Origin: Rhizobium glycinendophyticum
Lineage (GTDB): Bacteria > Pseudomonadota > Alphaproteobacteria > Rhizobiales > Rhizobiaceae
Reading direction: 5' to 3'
Assembly: GCF_006443685.1 (NCBI RefSeq)
Contig: NZ_VFYP01000001.1
Span: 620,001-684,000 of the forward strand
Length of the DNA stretch: 64,000 nucleotides
Part shown: piece by piece, positions 54,004-63,998 of the stretch
How the letters are laid out: each line of letters starts with the position of its first letter
How positions within the stretch are numbered: position 1 is the stretch's first letter
Notes under the pieces: generated by a model
Databases searched by the model: none
The model's input: only the letters and a program-made list of their open reading frames with translations
Told to the model about the DNA's origin: nothing
Position numbers and translations under genes: made by a program

Positions 54004-54031
54004 AGCTCTAAGAGAACCAGAGGAATCGTGC

Positions 54032-54514
54032 ATGCGTTTGACAAAGCAGACAAATTACGCCGTGCGCATGCTGATGTACTGCGCCGCCAACAATGAGCAG
54101 TTGAGCCGCATTCCCGAAATTGCCAAGGCTTATGGCGTTTCCGAGCTGTTCCTGTTCAAGATTTTGCAGCCGCTGAACAAGGCCGGTCTCGTCGAGACGG
54201 TCCGTGGTCGAAATGGCGGTGTACGTCTTGGGCGCCCCGCCGAGAAGATCACGCTGTTCGACGTCGTCAAGGTTACCGAAGACAGCTTTGCCATGGCCGA
54301 ATGTTTCGAAGATGACGGCGATGTCGATTGCCCGCTGATCGACAGCTGTGGGCTGAACTCGGCCCTGCGCAAAGCACTGAACGCTTTCTTTGACGTGCTG
54401 ACCGAATACACCATCGACGATCTGGTCAAGGCACGCCCACAGATCAACTTCCTGCTCGGCATCGACGATCTCGCGCCGCGCCGGGTAACCGGCGTGGCGG
54501 CACCTGCGGCCTGA
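54032..54514 (+). CDS. rirA: Rhizobial iron regulator RirA (Rrf2 family)
   Basis: This is the Fe-S-cluster-sensing repressor of iron-uptake genes in rhizobia. The product is 160 residues. It starts MRLTKQTNYAVRML, and the winged helix covers residues 1-70 with the recognition segment SELFLFKILQPLNKAGL. Cysteines suited to cluster binding are C91, C100 and C106 (plus C17). The ribosome site AGAGGAA precedes the ATG. It is divergent from an fbpA-like gene bearing an IRO-like site. The near-identity of the N-terminus to known RirA makes this call firm. Confidence 0.95.
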   Translation: MRLTKQTNYAVRMLMYCAANNEQLSRIPEIAKAYGVSELFLFKILQPLNKAGLVETVRGRNGGVRLGRPAEKITLFDVVKVTEDSFAMAECFEDDGDVDCPLIDSCGLNSALRKALNAFFDVLTEYTIDDLVKARPQINFLLGIDDLAPRRVTGVAAPAA

Positions 54515-54550
54515 CAACCGGTCGCACGCCTCAAAGCCTTCAAGATCCCG

Positions 54551-54577
54551 AGACCCGCCTTGCGCGGGTCTTTTTTT
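54551..54577 (+). terminator. rirA terminator
   Basis: AGACCCGC (54551-54558) pairs with GCGGGTCT (54564-54571), followed by an uninterrupted T-run to 54577. Confidence 0.88.
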
Positions 54578-54744
54578 GTCTTCGTCCCACCTCAGGCGGA
54601 GCGGGAGGGGCCGCAGGCATCGTCCTCCCCGCACGCCATGACCTGCTTGCGTCGGCCATTGTCTATGCTACGCTTACGTTCACGGCAGAATTGATCGGAA
54701 AAAATACCGACCAGCGGGGACTGGGCAGCCGTGTGGGGGATGGC

Positions 54745-56385
54745 ATGGACGATTACGTCATCGTGGGAGGGGGCTCGGCGGGCGCGGTGATGGCGGCCCG
54801 CCTTAGCGAAGATCCATCCGTCACCGTCTGTCTGCTCGAGGCCGGCGGCCGGGGTGACGGAATTTTCGCCCGCGTTCCGATGGCAGCAGCGGCTGTCGTT
54901 CCGGGGCATGTCAAAAGTGGCAACTGGCGCTTCTCCACTGTTCCGCAAAAGGGCCTGAACAACCGCATCGGTTACCAGCCTCGCGGCCGTGGTCTGGGTG
55001 GCTCGAGCCTTGTCAATGCCATGCTCTATGTCCGTGGCCATCAGCGCGATTACGATGAATGGGCAGCGCTCGGTTGCCATGGCTGGTCCTGGGCAGACGT
55101 GCTCCCCTGGTTCCGCAAGGCCGAAGACAACATCCGGGGTGCCGATGCGCTGCATGGACGCGGCGGGCCGCTCCAGGTCTGTGACCAGAACTGGGCGCGA
55201 CCGATCAATCTCGCCTTCATCAGGGCTGCGGAGCAATGCGGCTATCGACACAACGATGATTTCAACGGCCCGGATCAGGAGGGCGTCGGTCTCTATCAGG
55301 CCACGCAATTTTGGCAGGGGCCGAAACGCGGCGAGCGATGCTCGGCCGCTGCCGCCTATCTGCATGATGTGATGCATCGGCGCAATCTGACCGTGATCAC
55401 CGGTGCTCATGTTACCCGCATCCTGGTCGAGCGGGGCAGGGCGGTCGCAGTCGTTTATCGTAAGGGCGGTGAGGAGCGCACCGTTCGTGCCGCTCGTGAG
55501 GTCATCCTCGCCGCTGGTGCGCTGCAATCGCCCCACATTCTCATGCTGTCCGGCATCGGACCGGCAGATCATCTGCGCCAACACGACATCCCGGTCGTGC
55601 TCGACCAGCCGGGGATCGGCGCCAATCTCCAGGATCACCTGGATTACACCATGATCTTTCGCTCTGCGGATACCGACCTCTTCGGCCTGGGGCTGAAGGC
55701 GACACGCGATCTCCTGCGTGCAGCAAACGAGTGGCGCACCGAGCGCATGGGGCACTTGCGGTCGACCTGCGCCGAATCGGGAGGTTTCCTCAAGACCGAC
55801 GCTGCTCTGGACCGACCTGACATTCAGCTGCATTTCCTGGTCGGCATGGTGGATGACCACGTCCGCAAGATGCATTGGGGCCACGGTTATTCCGCCCATG
55901 TCTGCGTGCTCAGACCCCATTCGCGCGGCACGGTCCGCCTGGCCAGCGCCGATCCCTTTGCAAACCCGTTGATCGACCCGGCGTTCCTGAGCGATCCGAG
56001 GGATCTGACGACATTGCGCAAGGGCGCGCGCCGCCTCGCCGACATCATGGCAGCGCCTGCGCTCGCCCGCTATCGTGGTCGCGAACTCTATCCGGCGGGT
56101 GAAAGCGACGCTGAACTGAATGCCGCCATCCGCGCCCGCGCCGATACGATCTACCATCCTGTCGGCACCTGCCGAATGGGCTCTGATCCGGCAGCCGTGG
56201 TCGCGCCGGATCTCAAATTCAACGGCATTGAAGGCCTGCGTGTCGTCGACGCCTCGGTCATGCCACGCCTGATCGGCGGTAACACCAATGCCCCCGTGAT
56301 CATGATGGCGGAAAAGACGGCTGCCGCGATCCGTGCAGAGCGCCACCCGGCTCGTAAGGTGGACGCCGGATTGAATTTCGCCTGA
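54745..56385 (+). CDS. GMC-family oxidoreductase (choline dehydrogenase-like)
   Basis: This FAD-dependent alcohol dehydrogenase-type enzyme has 546 residues. ATG 54745 has GGGGGA upstream. The FAD motif DYVIVGGGSAGAVMAARLSE is at the N-terminus; GRGLGGSSLVNAMLYVRGH and AAGALQSPHILMLSGIGP are GMC signatures. The C-terminal HPVGTCRMG carries the active-site His. It resembles BetA-type enzymes, but no betaine aldehyde dehydrogenase is adjacent, so the alcohol substrate is open. Gluconokinase follows 48 bases later and may share the transcript. Confidence 0.88.
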   Translation: MDDYVIVGGGSAGAVMAARLSEDPSVTVCLLEAGGRGDGIFARVPMAAAAVVPGHVKSGNWRFSTVPQKGLNNRIGYQPRGRGLGGSSLVNAMLYVRGHQRDYDEWAALGCHGWSWADVLPWFRKAEDNIRGADALHGRGGPLQVCDQNWARPINLAFIRAAEQCGYRHNDDFNGPDQEGVGLYQATQFWQGPKRGERCSAAAAYLHDVMHRRNLTVITGAHVTRILVERGRAVAVVYRKGGEERTVRAAREVILAAGALQSPHILMLSGIGPADHLRQHDIPVVLDQPGIGANLQDHLDYTMIFRSADTDLFGLGLKATRDLLRAANEWRTERMGHLRSTCAESGGFLKTDAALDRPDIQLHFLVGMVDDHVRKMHWGHGYSAHVCVLRPHSRGTVRLASADPFANPLIDPAFLSDPRDLTTLRKGARRLADIMAAPALARYRGRELYPAGESDAELNAAIRARADTIYHPVGTCRMGSDPAAVVAPDLKFNGIEGLRVVDASVMPRLIGGNTNAPVIMMAEKTAAAIRAERHPARKVDAGLNFA

Positions 56386-56433
56386 AGCCCCTTATTGTCG
56401 CGCCTCCCGAAAGACGTGCACGACAGGAAGACC

Positions 56434-56967
56434 ATGCAGCCCGGAACCATCGCATCGACACCGCTCGCCATCATCGTCATGGGGGTCAGCGGATGCGGCA
56501 AATCTTCCGTCGGTGCGGATCTGGCGGCCAGCCTCGGCCTCGCCTTCGTCGAAGGCGACGTCCTGCATCCGAAGGCCAATGTCGACAAGATGGCGGCCGG
56601 CACGCCGCTGACTGACGACGATCGCTGGCCTTGGTTGGCGATCATCGGCCAGACCATGGCCGATTCCTTGGCGAGAGGGCAGGGGATCGTCGTCTCCTGC
56701 TCGGCCTTGAAGAAGATCTACCGCGACCGCCTGCGCGCCGCCACGGGCGGGCGCCTGGCCTTCGTCTATCTGGAAGGGTCACACGCCTTGCTGAGCGCGC
56801 GCATGGGCGCCCGCACCGGCCATTTCATGCCGCCGGCCCTTCTCGAGAGCCAGCTTGCAACCCTCGAAGTTCCGACCGGGGAACCGGGCGTGGTGACCGT
56901 CTCCATCGATCAACCCGTCGCGTCGATCGTAGGGGATGCCCTGGGGGGCTTGACGCGGATCGGCTGA
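56434..56967 (+). CDS. gntK: Gluconokinase
   Basis: It phosphorylates gluconate to 6-phosphogluconate, which enters the Entner-Doudoroff pathway at Edd. The product is 177 residues. ATG 56434 has ACAGGAAG upstream. P-loop GVSGCGKSS is near residue 17; the GDVLHPKANVDKMAAGTPL and TGHFMPPALLESQLATLE segments are gluconokinase hallmarks. The gene lies downstream of the GMC oxidoreductase on the same strand. No gluconate transporter is adjacent. Confidence 0.93.
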   Translation: MQPGTIASTPLAIIVMGVSGCGKSSVGADLAASLGLAFVEGDVLHPKANVDKMAAGTPLTDDDRWPWLAIIGQTMADSLARGQGIVVSCSALKKIYRDRLRAATGGRLAFVYLEGSHALLSARMGARTGHFMPPALLESQLATLEVPTGEPGVVTVSIDQPVASIVGDALGGLTRIG

Positions 56968-57005
56968 GCCGGTGATGAAGAAAGGGTGGACCTGCGCTTT
57001 CGGGA

Positions 57006-58304
57006 TCAAACGCCGAGCTTGTCGCGCAGCCCATACCACCAGGCGCCCATGACCGTGAACGGCACCCGGAACATCCGACCACCGGGGAAGGGGTAGGCCT
57101 GCAGCGACGACCACACGTCGAAGCGGCTCATCTGGCCGTGCACGGCCTCGCCCAGGATCTTGCCGAGCAGATGCGTGGTGGTAACCCCATGACCGCTGTC
57201 GCCATGCGAGAAGTAGACGGTGTCGGAGAGCTTGCCCATATGCGGAATGCGCGTCAGCGTCAGGGCGAAATTGCCGCTCCAGGCATAGTCGATCTTCACG
57301 TCCTTCAACTGCGGGAAGGTCTTCAGCATGTTCGGCCGGATGACGCCCGTCAGATTCTTCGGATCCTGACCGCCGTAACCGATGCCGCCGCCATAGAGCA
57401 GGCGGTTGTCGGCCGTGCGGCGATAGTAGTCGAGCACGTAATTGGCATCCTCGACGCAGTAGTTGGCCGGCAGCAGTTCCTCGATCAGTCTGGCGTCGAG
57501 CGGTTCGGTCGCCATGACCTGGGAGGAGACCGGCATCATCTTTTCGGTGATCTTCGGTGCGAGCCCCGCCATGTAGGCATTGCCGCAGACCAGAATATGC
57601 TTTGCCTTCACGACGCCGCCTTCTGTGCAGACGAAGGGTTGCGGTCCAGTGTCGAGATGCATGACCTTGGAGTTTTCGAAGATCTTCGCCCCCAGGCTTT
57701 CGGCCGCTGCCGCTTCGCCCAGCACCAGGTCGAGCGGATGGATATGGCCGCCCTTGGTATCGATCATGCCGCCAACATAGCGGTCGGCCTTCACATATTT
57801 GCCGACCTCGGACTTCGAGACCATTTCCAGCCCGTCATGGCCGTGCTTCTGCCAGTTGGACCGTACTTCGGCCATTTCCTTCACCTGCTTTTCGGTGAAG
57901 GCTGCGAAGAAGCCGCCATCGACGAGATCGCATTCGATGCCGTATTTCGCCACACGCTCGCGAATAATCTTGCCGCCTTCCAGCGACATCTCGCCGAGCC
58001 GTGCCGCTCTTTCAGGACCATAACGCTTGGCGATCGTCTCGAGATCGCGGCTATACCCGTTGACGATCTGCCCGCCATTGCGACCGGACGCACCGAAGCC
58101 GATGCGGTCGGCCTCGAGAACGATCACCGAGTAGCCGTTTTCCGCCAGTTGTAGTGCCGCCGAAATGCCGGTGAAGCCGGCACCGATCACGCAGACATCG
58201 GCCGTGTGCTGACCATCCAGCTTGGGCCGAACGCGTTTGTCGCGGGCAGACGCCGCATAATAGGTGGCCGCATGGCCGGGATTGGGTCCGATCGACTTTT
58301 CCAT
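57006..58304 (-). CDS. FAD-dependent oxidoreductase, gamma-glutamylputrescine oxidase type (second copy)
   Basis: The product is 432 residues. ATG 58304 has GAGGTG six bases upstream; a GTG at 58313 is an alternative. It carries the FAD motif VCVIGAGFTGISAALQLAENG and the C-terminal SHGDSGHGVTTTHLLG region of PuuB/OrdL enzymes. It starts 10 bases past a GS-family gene, the same arrangement as at 15726-18459. The sequences of the two oxidases are clearly different, so they are old paralogues. Confidence 0.87.
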   Translation of the reverse strand: MEKSIGPNPGHAATYYAASARDKRVRPKLDGQHTADVCVIGAGFTGISAALQLAENGYSVIVLEADRIGFGASGRNGGQIVNGYSRDLETIAKRYGPERAARLGEMSLEGGKIIRERVAKYGIECDLVDGGFFAAFTEKQVKEMAEVRSNWQKHGHDGLEMVSKSEVGKYVKADRYVGGMIDTKGGHIHPLDLVLGEAAAAESLGAKIFENSKVMHLDTGPQPFVCTEGGVVKAKHILVCGNAYMAGLAPKITEKMMPVSSQVMATEPLDARLIEELLPANYCVEDANYVLDYYRRTADNRLLYGGGIGYGGQDPKNLTGVIRPNMLKTFPQLKDVKIDYAWSGNFALTLTRIPHMGKLSDTVYFSHGDSGHGVTTTHLLGKILGEAVHGQMSRFDVWSSLQAYPFPGGRMFRVPFTVMGAWWYGLRDKLGV

Positions 58305-58314
58305 GGGCTTCACC

Positions 58315-59673
58315 TCAAACGGTTCGGATATAGGCGTCGTATTCGACGTCGGTTACGCGCAGCGAGAATTCGGAGAGTTCCTGATACTTGCAGGCCGTGT
58401 AGAGCCCGCGATACTTCGGGCCCAGCGCCGCATAGGCAAAGCTCGACTTGGCAAAGCGCTGCAATGAATAGTCCCAGTTGGTCGGCAGCGGCTCGTGGCT
58501 CACCGCGTGCTCGTCGCCCGTAATTGCGCCGCCAGGCGAGAGCTTTTCCTTCATGCCGGCGAGCGCCGCTGACAGGATCATCGCCAGCACCAGATAGGGG
58601 TTGGTATCGGAACCGGCGACACGATGCTCGATGCGGGTTGCAGGCGTCGAGGCAGTGATCACGCGAACCGCGGCCGAGCGGTTGTCGATGCCCCATGAGG
58701 CGTAGGTCGGAGCATGTTCGGAAGGGCGCAGGCGCCGATAGGAGTTCTGGTGCGGCGCGAAAATCGCCATGCTCTCACCCATGTTCTCCAGCAATCCGCC
58801 GACGGAATGATAGAGCGCCTCGGAGGGTCCGTCCTCGCCGACATAGATGTTGCGGCCCTGTTCATCCAGCACCGAGAAATGCACATGCATGCCGCTTCCG
58901 GCCTGCATGCCGTAAGGCTTCGCCATAAAGGTGGCGTCGAGGTCGTTGGCCCGCGCCACGCCCTTGACGATACGCTTCAGCAAAACCGCATAGTCGGCGG
59001 CTGCAAGGGCATCCGGCACATGGTTCAGGTTGATTTCGTACTGGCCGGGACCGTTTTCCCGCAGCGTCGTATCGGCCGGCACTTTCTGGGCGCGGGCCGC
59101 CGTTGAGATCCCGTGAAAGACCTCTTCGAAATCCTGCAGTTCGGAGATCGACAGAACCTGCGTCTGGCCGGTGTGCCAGCGACCGTCACGCGTATTGGGC
59201 GGCCGCACCGGATCGAGCGCCGAGCGCACCGGGTCGATCAGGTAGAATTCCAGCTCGGTCGCGACGACCGGCGTCAGCTTGGCGGCAGCAAAGCGCGCCA
59301 TGACATTGGCCAGCACCTGCCGCGGATCGGCGTAGAAGCTCTCGCCCTCCGTCGTTCGCATTTGGAGCAGGACCTGCGCGGTCGGCCGCGACAGCCAGGT
59401 CACCCGGGAAAGAGTACCCGGCACGGGAAAGCAGATGCCATCAGGGTCGCCGGTGCCCTCAGCGAGGCCGGCGGCATTGACGTCGCGGCCCCAGACGTCA
59501 AGCGCATAGACCGAGCGTGGCATCGCCATGCCCTTGGTCAAAACGTCGATGGCGCGTTCGCGCGGGATCCACTTGCCGCGCGGAACGCCGTTCACGTCGA
59601 TCACGAAGGCTTCGAGTACTTCAATATCGGGATTTGCCGCGAAGAATTCGCGTGCCTCTTCGGCCATGTCCAT
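58315..59673 (-). CDS. Glutamine synthetase family protein, gamma-glutamylpolyamine synthetase type (second copy)
   Basis: The product is 452 residues. It contains the conserved FVIDVNGVPRGKWIPRERA segment near residue 25, ATELEFYLIDP (metal-binding Glu), GSGMHVHFSV and NPYLVLAMILSAALAG. It lacks the N-terminal basic extension of the other copy. Paired with a PuuB-type oxidase, it probably gamma-glutamylates putrescine or another amine. A perfect 16-base palindrome lies 192 bases upstream. Confidence 0.87.
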   Translation of the reverse strand: MDMAEEAREFFAANPDIEVLEAFVIDVNGVPRGKWIPRERAIDVLTKGMAMPRSVYALDVWGRDVNAAGLAEGTGDPDGICFPVPGTLSRVTWLSRPTAQVLLQMRTTEGESFYADPRQVLANVMARFAAAKLTPVVATELEFYLIDPVRSALDPVRPPNTRDGRWHTGQTQVLSISELQDFEEVFHGISTAARAQKVPADTTLRENGPGQYEINLNHVPDALAAADYAVLLKRIVKGVARANDLDATFMAKPYGMQAGSGMHVHFSVLDEQGRNIYVGEDGPSEALYHSVGGLLENMGESMAIFAPHQNSYRRLRPSEHAPTYASWGIDNRSAAVRVITASTPATRIEHRVAGSDTNPYLVLAMILSAALAGMKEKLSPGGAITGDEHAVSHEPLPTNWDYSLQRFAKSSFAYAALGPKYRGLYTACKYQELSEFSLRVTDVEYDAYIRTV

Positions 59674-59864
59674 GGGTCACCGTAATGGCTGATGTCGATC
59701 GGGTTTTAAACGCGCAGCAAGACGCGAGCGGACTGTCCGCTAACGATAGACGCTTTTCGCGTTATGGATCAAACACCGGCGCATGCCACTGCCCGTCTCT
59801 CAGGATCGCATCTGGACCCGGGCCCATGAGGAGCCTGAAGGTCCGGTCTGTTTCCGTCGGGAAA

Positions 59865-59880
59865 CAATTTGATCAAATTG
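59865..59880. promoter_or_regulatory. Perfect 16-bp palindrome CAATTTGATCAAATTG
   Basis: This fully symmetric site lies in the 278-base gap between the DadA-like gene and the puuA-like gene, 192 bases upstream of the latter. An operator for a GntR-, AsnC- or similar dimeric regulator is likely. The rest of the gap (59674-59951) shows no gene. Confidence 0.5.
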
Positions 59881-59951
59881 CGCAGCTTGGATAGCACTTC
59901 CCGTTCCTGAAGGCTAGCCCCGGCGAACACCTGCCAGTCGAGGCGGCAGCC

Positions 59952-61205
59952 TCAGGCGCGAAAACGTTCCGGACTCCAGGCTTTCGGATCGAGGAAAGGC
60001 TTCTCCCCCGTCATCATCTCGGCGATCAGGCGGCCTGTCGTTGGCCCAAGGGTAAGGCCGTGATGAGCATGGCCGAACGCGAACCAGAGACCCTCGTGGC
60101 GCGGCGCCTTGCCGATCACAGGCATCATGTCAGGCGTGCAGGGGCGGGCGCCCATCCAGGGCTCCGCATCCAGCCGTTCGGCAAGCGGGAAGATTTCGCG
60201 CGCCACTTTCTCGGCGCGGGCGAGCTGCACCGGCGATTTCGGCGCATCGCGATTGGCAAATTCCGCCCCGGTGGTCAGACGGATACCCTTGTCCATCGGC
60301 GCGAGAAAATAACCCCGCTCGGCATCCATCGTCCAGTTGTTGAGCACGGCATTGCCCGCAGGGGCGTAATGCATGTGATAGCCGCGCTTGACCCCAAGCA
60401 GGAAGCGATAACCGAACTTGCGCGTCACCTCTTCCGACCAGGGGCCAAGTGCGAGAACCACCTCGTCGCCATCGACCATGCCGTCATCGGTTTGCACCCG
60501 CCATCCGTGACCGTTTGGCCCCTGTTCCAGGCTCAAGGCATCGCCTTTGACGAAACGGCCGCCGAGCGACTGGAAATAGGCGAGATAGGCCTGCGTCAGC
60601 CCATGCGGGTCGGTGACGGACCAGGGGTCGTTCCACTTCAGGCCACCGACGAAGTCACCGCGAATATGCGGTTCTTCCTTTGCCAGATCTTCGCGCGAGA
60701 GCGCGCGGTAGCTGACGCCGTATTCGCGCGAAAGCCGCTCGGCCTCGGCAAGTTCGGTATCGCGCTTGCCGTTGGTGCGGAAGATCTCCATCCAGCCGTC
60801 CTTGCGGATCAGGTGCCCGGCATTGGCGGCCTCGATCAGGTCCTTGTGTTCTGTGACCGAGCTTTCAATCAGCGGCGCATAGGCGCGCGCGATCGCCTGA
60901 TGGCGGCTCTTGTTCGAATGCCACCAGTAGCGTGACAGGAACGGCACGAGCTTGAGCATGGCGCTCGCATGGTAATGCGCATCGATGCGGTTGTTGAAAC
61001 CGTAGCGGATCAGCATGCCCAGTTCCTGAGGAAAACCGTAGGGCACGACGCCCTCGCGCTGGATCAGCCCGGCATTGCCAAACGACGTCTCTTCGCCTGC
61101 CCCACGCCGATCCACCAAAATGACCGAACGGCCGCGACGGGCGAGGTGAATGGCAGTGGATACGCCGATAATGCCGGCGCCGAGAACGAGGGTGGTCTTG
61201 GACAT
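59952..61205 (-). CDS. D-amino-acid dehydrogenase family FAD enzyme (DadA-like)
   Basis: The product is 417 residues. The FAD motif LVLGAGIIGVSTAIHLARRG is at the N-terminus. TSFGNAGLIQREGVVPYG, near residue 53, matches the DadA subgroup, and the C-terminus has GHAHHGLTLGPTTGRLIAEM. It likely oxidises D-amino acids or related imino acids, feeding electrons to the respiratory chain. It precedes the second PuuA/PuuB pair on the same strand but with opposite spacing (upstream, separated by 278 bases). Confidence 0.85.
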   Translation of the reverse strand: MSKTTLVLGAGIIGVSTAIHLARRGRSVILVDRRGAGEETSFGNAGLIQREGVVPYGFPQELGMLIRYGFNNRIDAHYHASAMLKLVPFLSRYWWHSNKSRHQAIARAYAPLIESSVTEHKDLIEAANAGHLIRKDGWMEIFRTNGKRDTELAEAERLSREYGVSYRALSREDLAKEEPHIRGDFVGGLKWNDPWSVTDPHGLTQAYLAYFQSLGGRFVKGDALSLEQGPNGHGWRVQTDDGMVDGDEVVLALGPWSEEVTRKFGYRFLLGVKRGYHMHYAPAGNAVLNNWTMDAERGYFLAPMDKGIRLTTGAEFANRDAPKSPVQLARAEKVAREIFPLAERLDAEPWMGARPCTPDMMPVIGKAPRHEGLWFAFGHAHHGLTLGPTTGRLIAEMMTGEKPFLDPKAWSPERFRA

Positions 61206-61373
61206 GAGACTTCAGAATTCCTGAGGACGAGATTTCCCGGCCAAGGATGCATGTCCCCTGTTGCGGTGCAAACGAAAAATTGCCGCAATTGCTCCGATCC
61301 TCAACATCCTTGCCAAGTTGCGAACATGCGGTATCTCTGGCGCAACTTAAAGCTTCGCCGCGAAGGACACCGC

Positions 61374-61739
61374 ATGCGTCTTCTCACTCTCGCCGCTGCC
61401 TGGCTGCTGGTCGCGATCGGCGTGGTCGGCGTCTTCCTGCCGCTTTTGCCGACGACGCCCTTCATGATCCTCGCGGCGGCACTCTTCGCACGTTCTTCGC
61501 CGCGCTTCGAACAGTGGTTGCTCGATCATCCCCGTTATGGTCAGCCGCTCATCGATTGGCGGCGCGAGGGAGCGATCTCCAGGAAGGCCAAGATTGCATC
61601 GGTTTCACTAATGTCGGCGAGCTATGTCATCGTCTGGATTGTCGGTCCGCCGCAACTCTGGCTCAAACTGTTGGTCGGTGCGATCCTCGTCGCCTGTGCC
61701 GTCTTCGTGCTGACTAGGCCCGGACCTCGCACGTCGTGA
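61374..61739 (+). CDS. YbaN family (DUF454) inner-membrane protein
   Basis: The product is 121 residues from ATG 61374, which has AAGGA upstream; ATG 61326 would add 16 residues. The family motif VFLPLLPTTPFMILAAALFARSSPRFEQWL begins at about residue 20. Three or four membrane segments are predicted. The function of DUF454 is not known. It is divergent from the DadA-like gene. Confidence 0.82.
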   Translation: MRLLTLAAAWLLVAIGVVGVFLPLLPTTPFMILAAALFARSSPRFEQWLLDHPRYGQPLIDWRREGAISRKAKIASVSLMSASYVIVWIVGPPQLWLKLLVGAILVACAVFVLTRPGPRTS

Positions 61740-61802
61740 GCAGTGCCCCCAGACGACGAAAAGGCCTGACGGCGGAGCGAGCCAAAAGGGTTCAGTCGCC
61801 GC

Positions 61803-62789
61803 TCAGGAATGTCCGTTGAAGCGGCGATGCCAGGTCCAGGCCGAGCGGATGATGTCATCGACATGGTGCTCCGGCTCCCAGCCGAGCAGAGCGCGGGCCG
61901 TCGCGTTGCTCGCCACCAGAAGCGGCGGATCGCCCGGGCGTCGCTCTGCCTTCGTCACGGGCAGGGGCCGTCCGGATACGGCTTCGACGGCCGTCACCAA
62001 CTCTTGAACACTGGTTCCTGTGCCGGTGCCAAGATTGATCGCCACGGTTTCTCCGCCGTTCAACAGATACTCGACGGCCCGAACATGGGCTTCAGCCAGA
62101 TCAGAGACATGCACATAGTCGCGGATGCAAGTGCCATCACGTGTCTCATAGTCGTCACCAAAAATGGAGAAGCCCTGGCGTCGTCCGAGCGCCGCCTCGA
62201 TGAGACGGGGAATCGCGTGCGTCTCAGGGGTGTGCCATTCGCCTATGCGGCCTTCGCTATCGGCGCCGGCAGCGTTGAAGTAGCGCAACATCACGGAGCG
62301 CATGCGGTCGCACAAGGCAAAGTCCCGTAGTGCCTGCTCGACGATATGCTTCGTGCGACCATAGGGATTGATGGGCGCCTGCGGATGCGCCTCATCGAGC
62401 GGCATGTATTGCGGTTGGCCGTAGGTGGCGCAGGTCGAGGAGAACACGAAGGCACGGATATCGGCTTCCATCATCGCCTGCAGGAGGTTCAGCGACCCGC
62501 CGACATTGATGTCGTAGAAGGCTTCGGGCTCCTTGAACGATTGCGACACCTCGATCAGACCAGCAAAATGCAGTACGGCCGCTGGCTTGTGCCGGGCCAG
62601 CACCTCGCGCAACCGCGAACGATCGCGAATGTCCCCCTCTTCGACCGGCCCCCACTTCACGAACTCGCGGTGGCCGCTTGAGAAGTTGTCATAGACGACA
62701 GGGATAAAATCCTTTGTCGCAAGCGCAAGGCAGGTGTGGGAGCCGATATAGCCGGCGCCACCGGTGACGAGAATTTTCGTTGCGGTCAT
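61803..62789 (-). CDS. galE: UDP-glucose 4-epimerase
   Basis: It interconverts UDP-glucose and UDP-galactose, supplying galactose for exopolysaccharide or LPS. The product is 328 residues. NAD motif VTGGAGYIGSH is near residue 7, and the catalytic NPYGRTKHIVE carries YxxxK. Substrate-loop motifs GTCIRDYVHVSDLA and RRPGDPP are intact. It starts 51 bases after the glf stop, so the two genes probably work in sequence to make UDP-galactofuranose. Confidence 0.94.
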   Translation of the reverse strand: MTATKILVTGGAGYIGSHTCLALATKDFIPVVYDNFSSGHREFVKWGPVEEGDIRDRSRLREVLARHKPAAVLHFAGLIEVSQSFKEPEAFYDINVGGSLNLLQAMMEADIRAFVFSSTCATYGQPQYMPLDEAHPQAPINPYGRTKHIVEQALRDFALCDRMRSVMLRYFNAAGADSEGRIGEWHTPETHAIPRLIEAALGRRQGFSIFGDDYETRDGTCIRDYVHVSDLAEAHVRAVEYLLNGGETVAINLGTGTGTSVQELVTAVEAVSGRPLPVTKAERRPGDPPLLVASNATARALLGWEPEHHVDDIIRSAWTWHRRFNGHS

Positions 62790-62840
62790 CCAAAGACGCT
62801 TCCAGTAGCGAGTTTCGAACTCATCCGTGCGACCGGCCCG

Positions 62841-63998
<1,158 letters not shown>

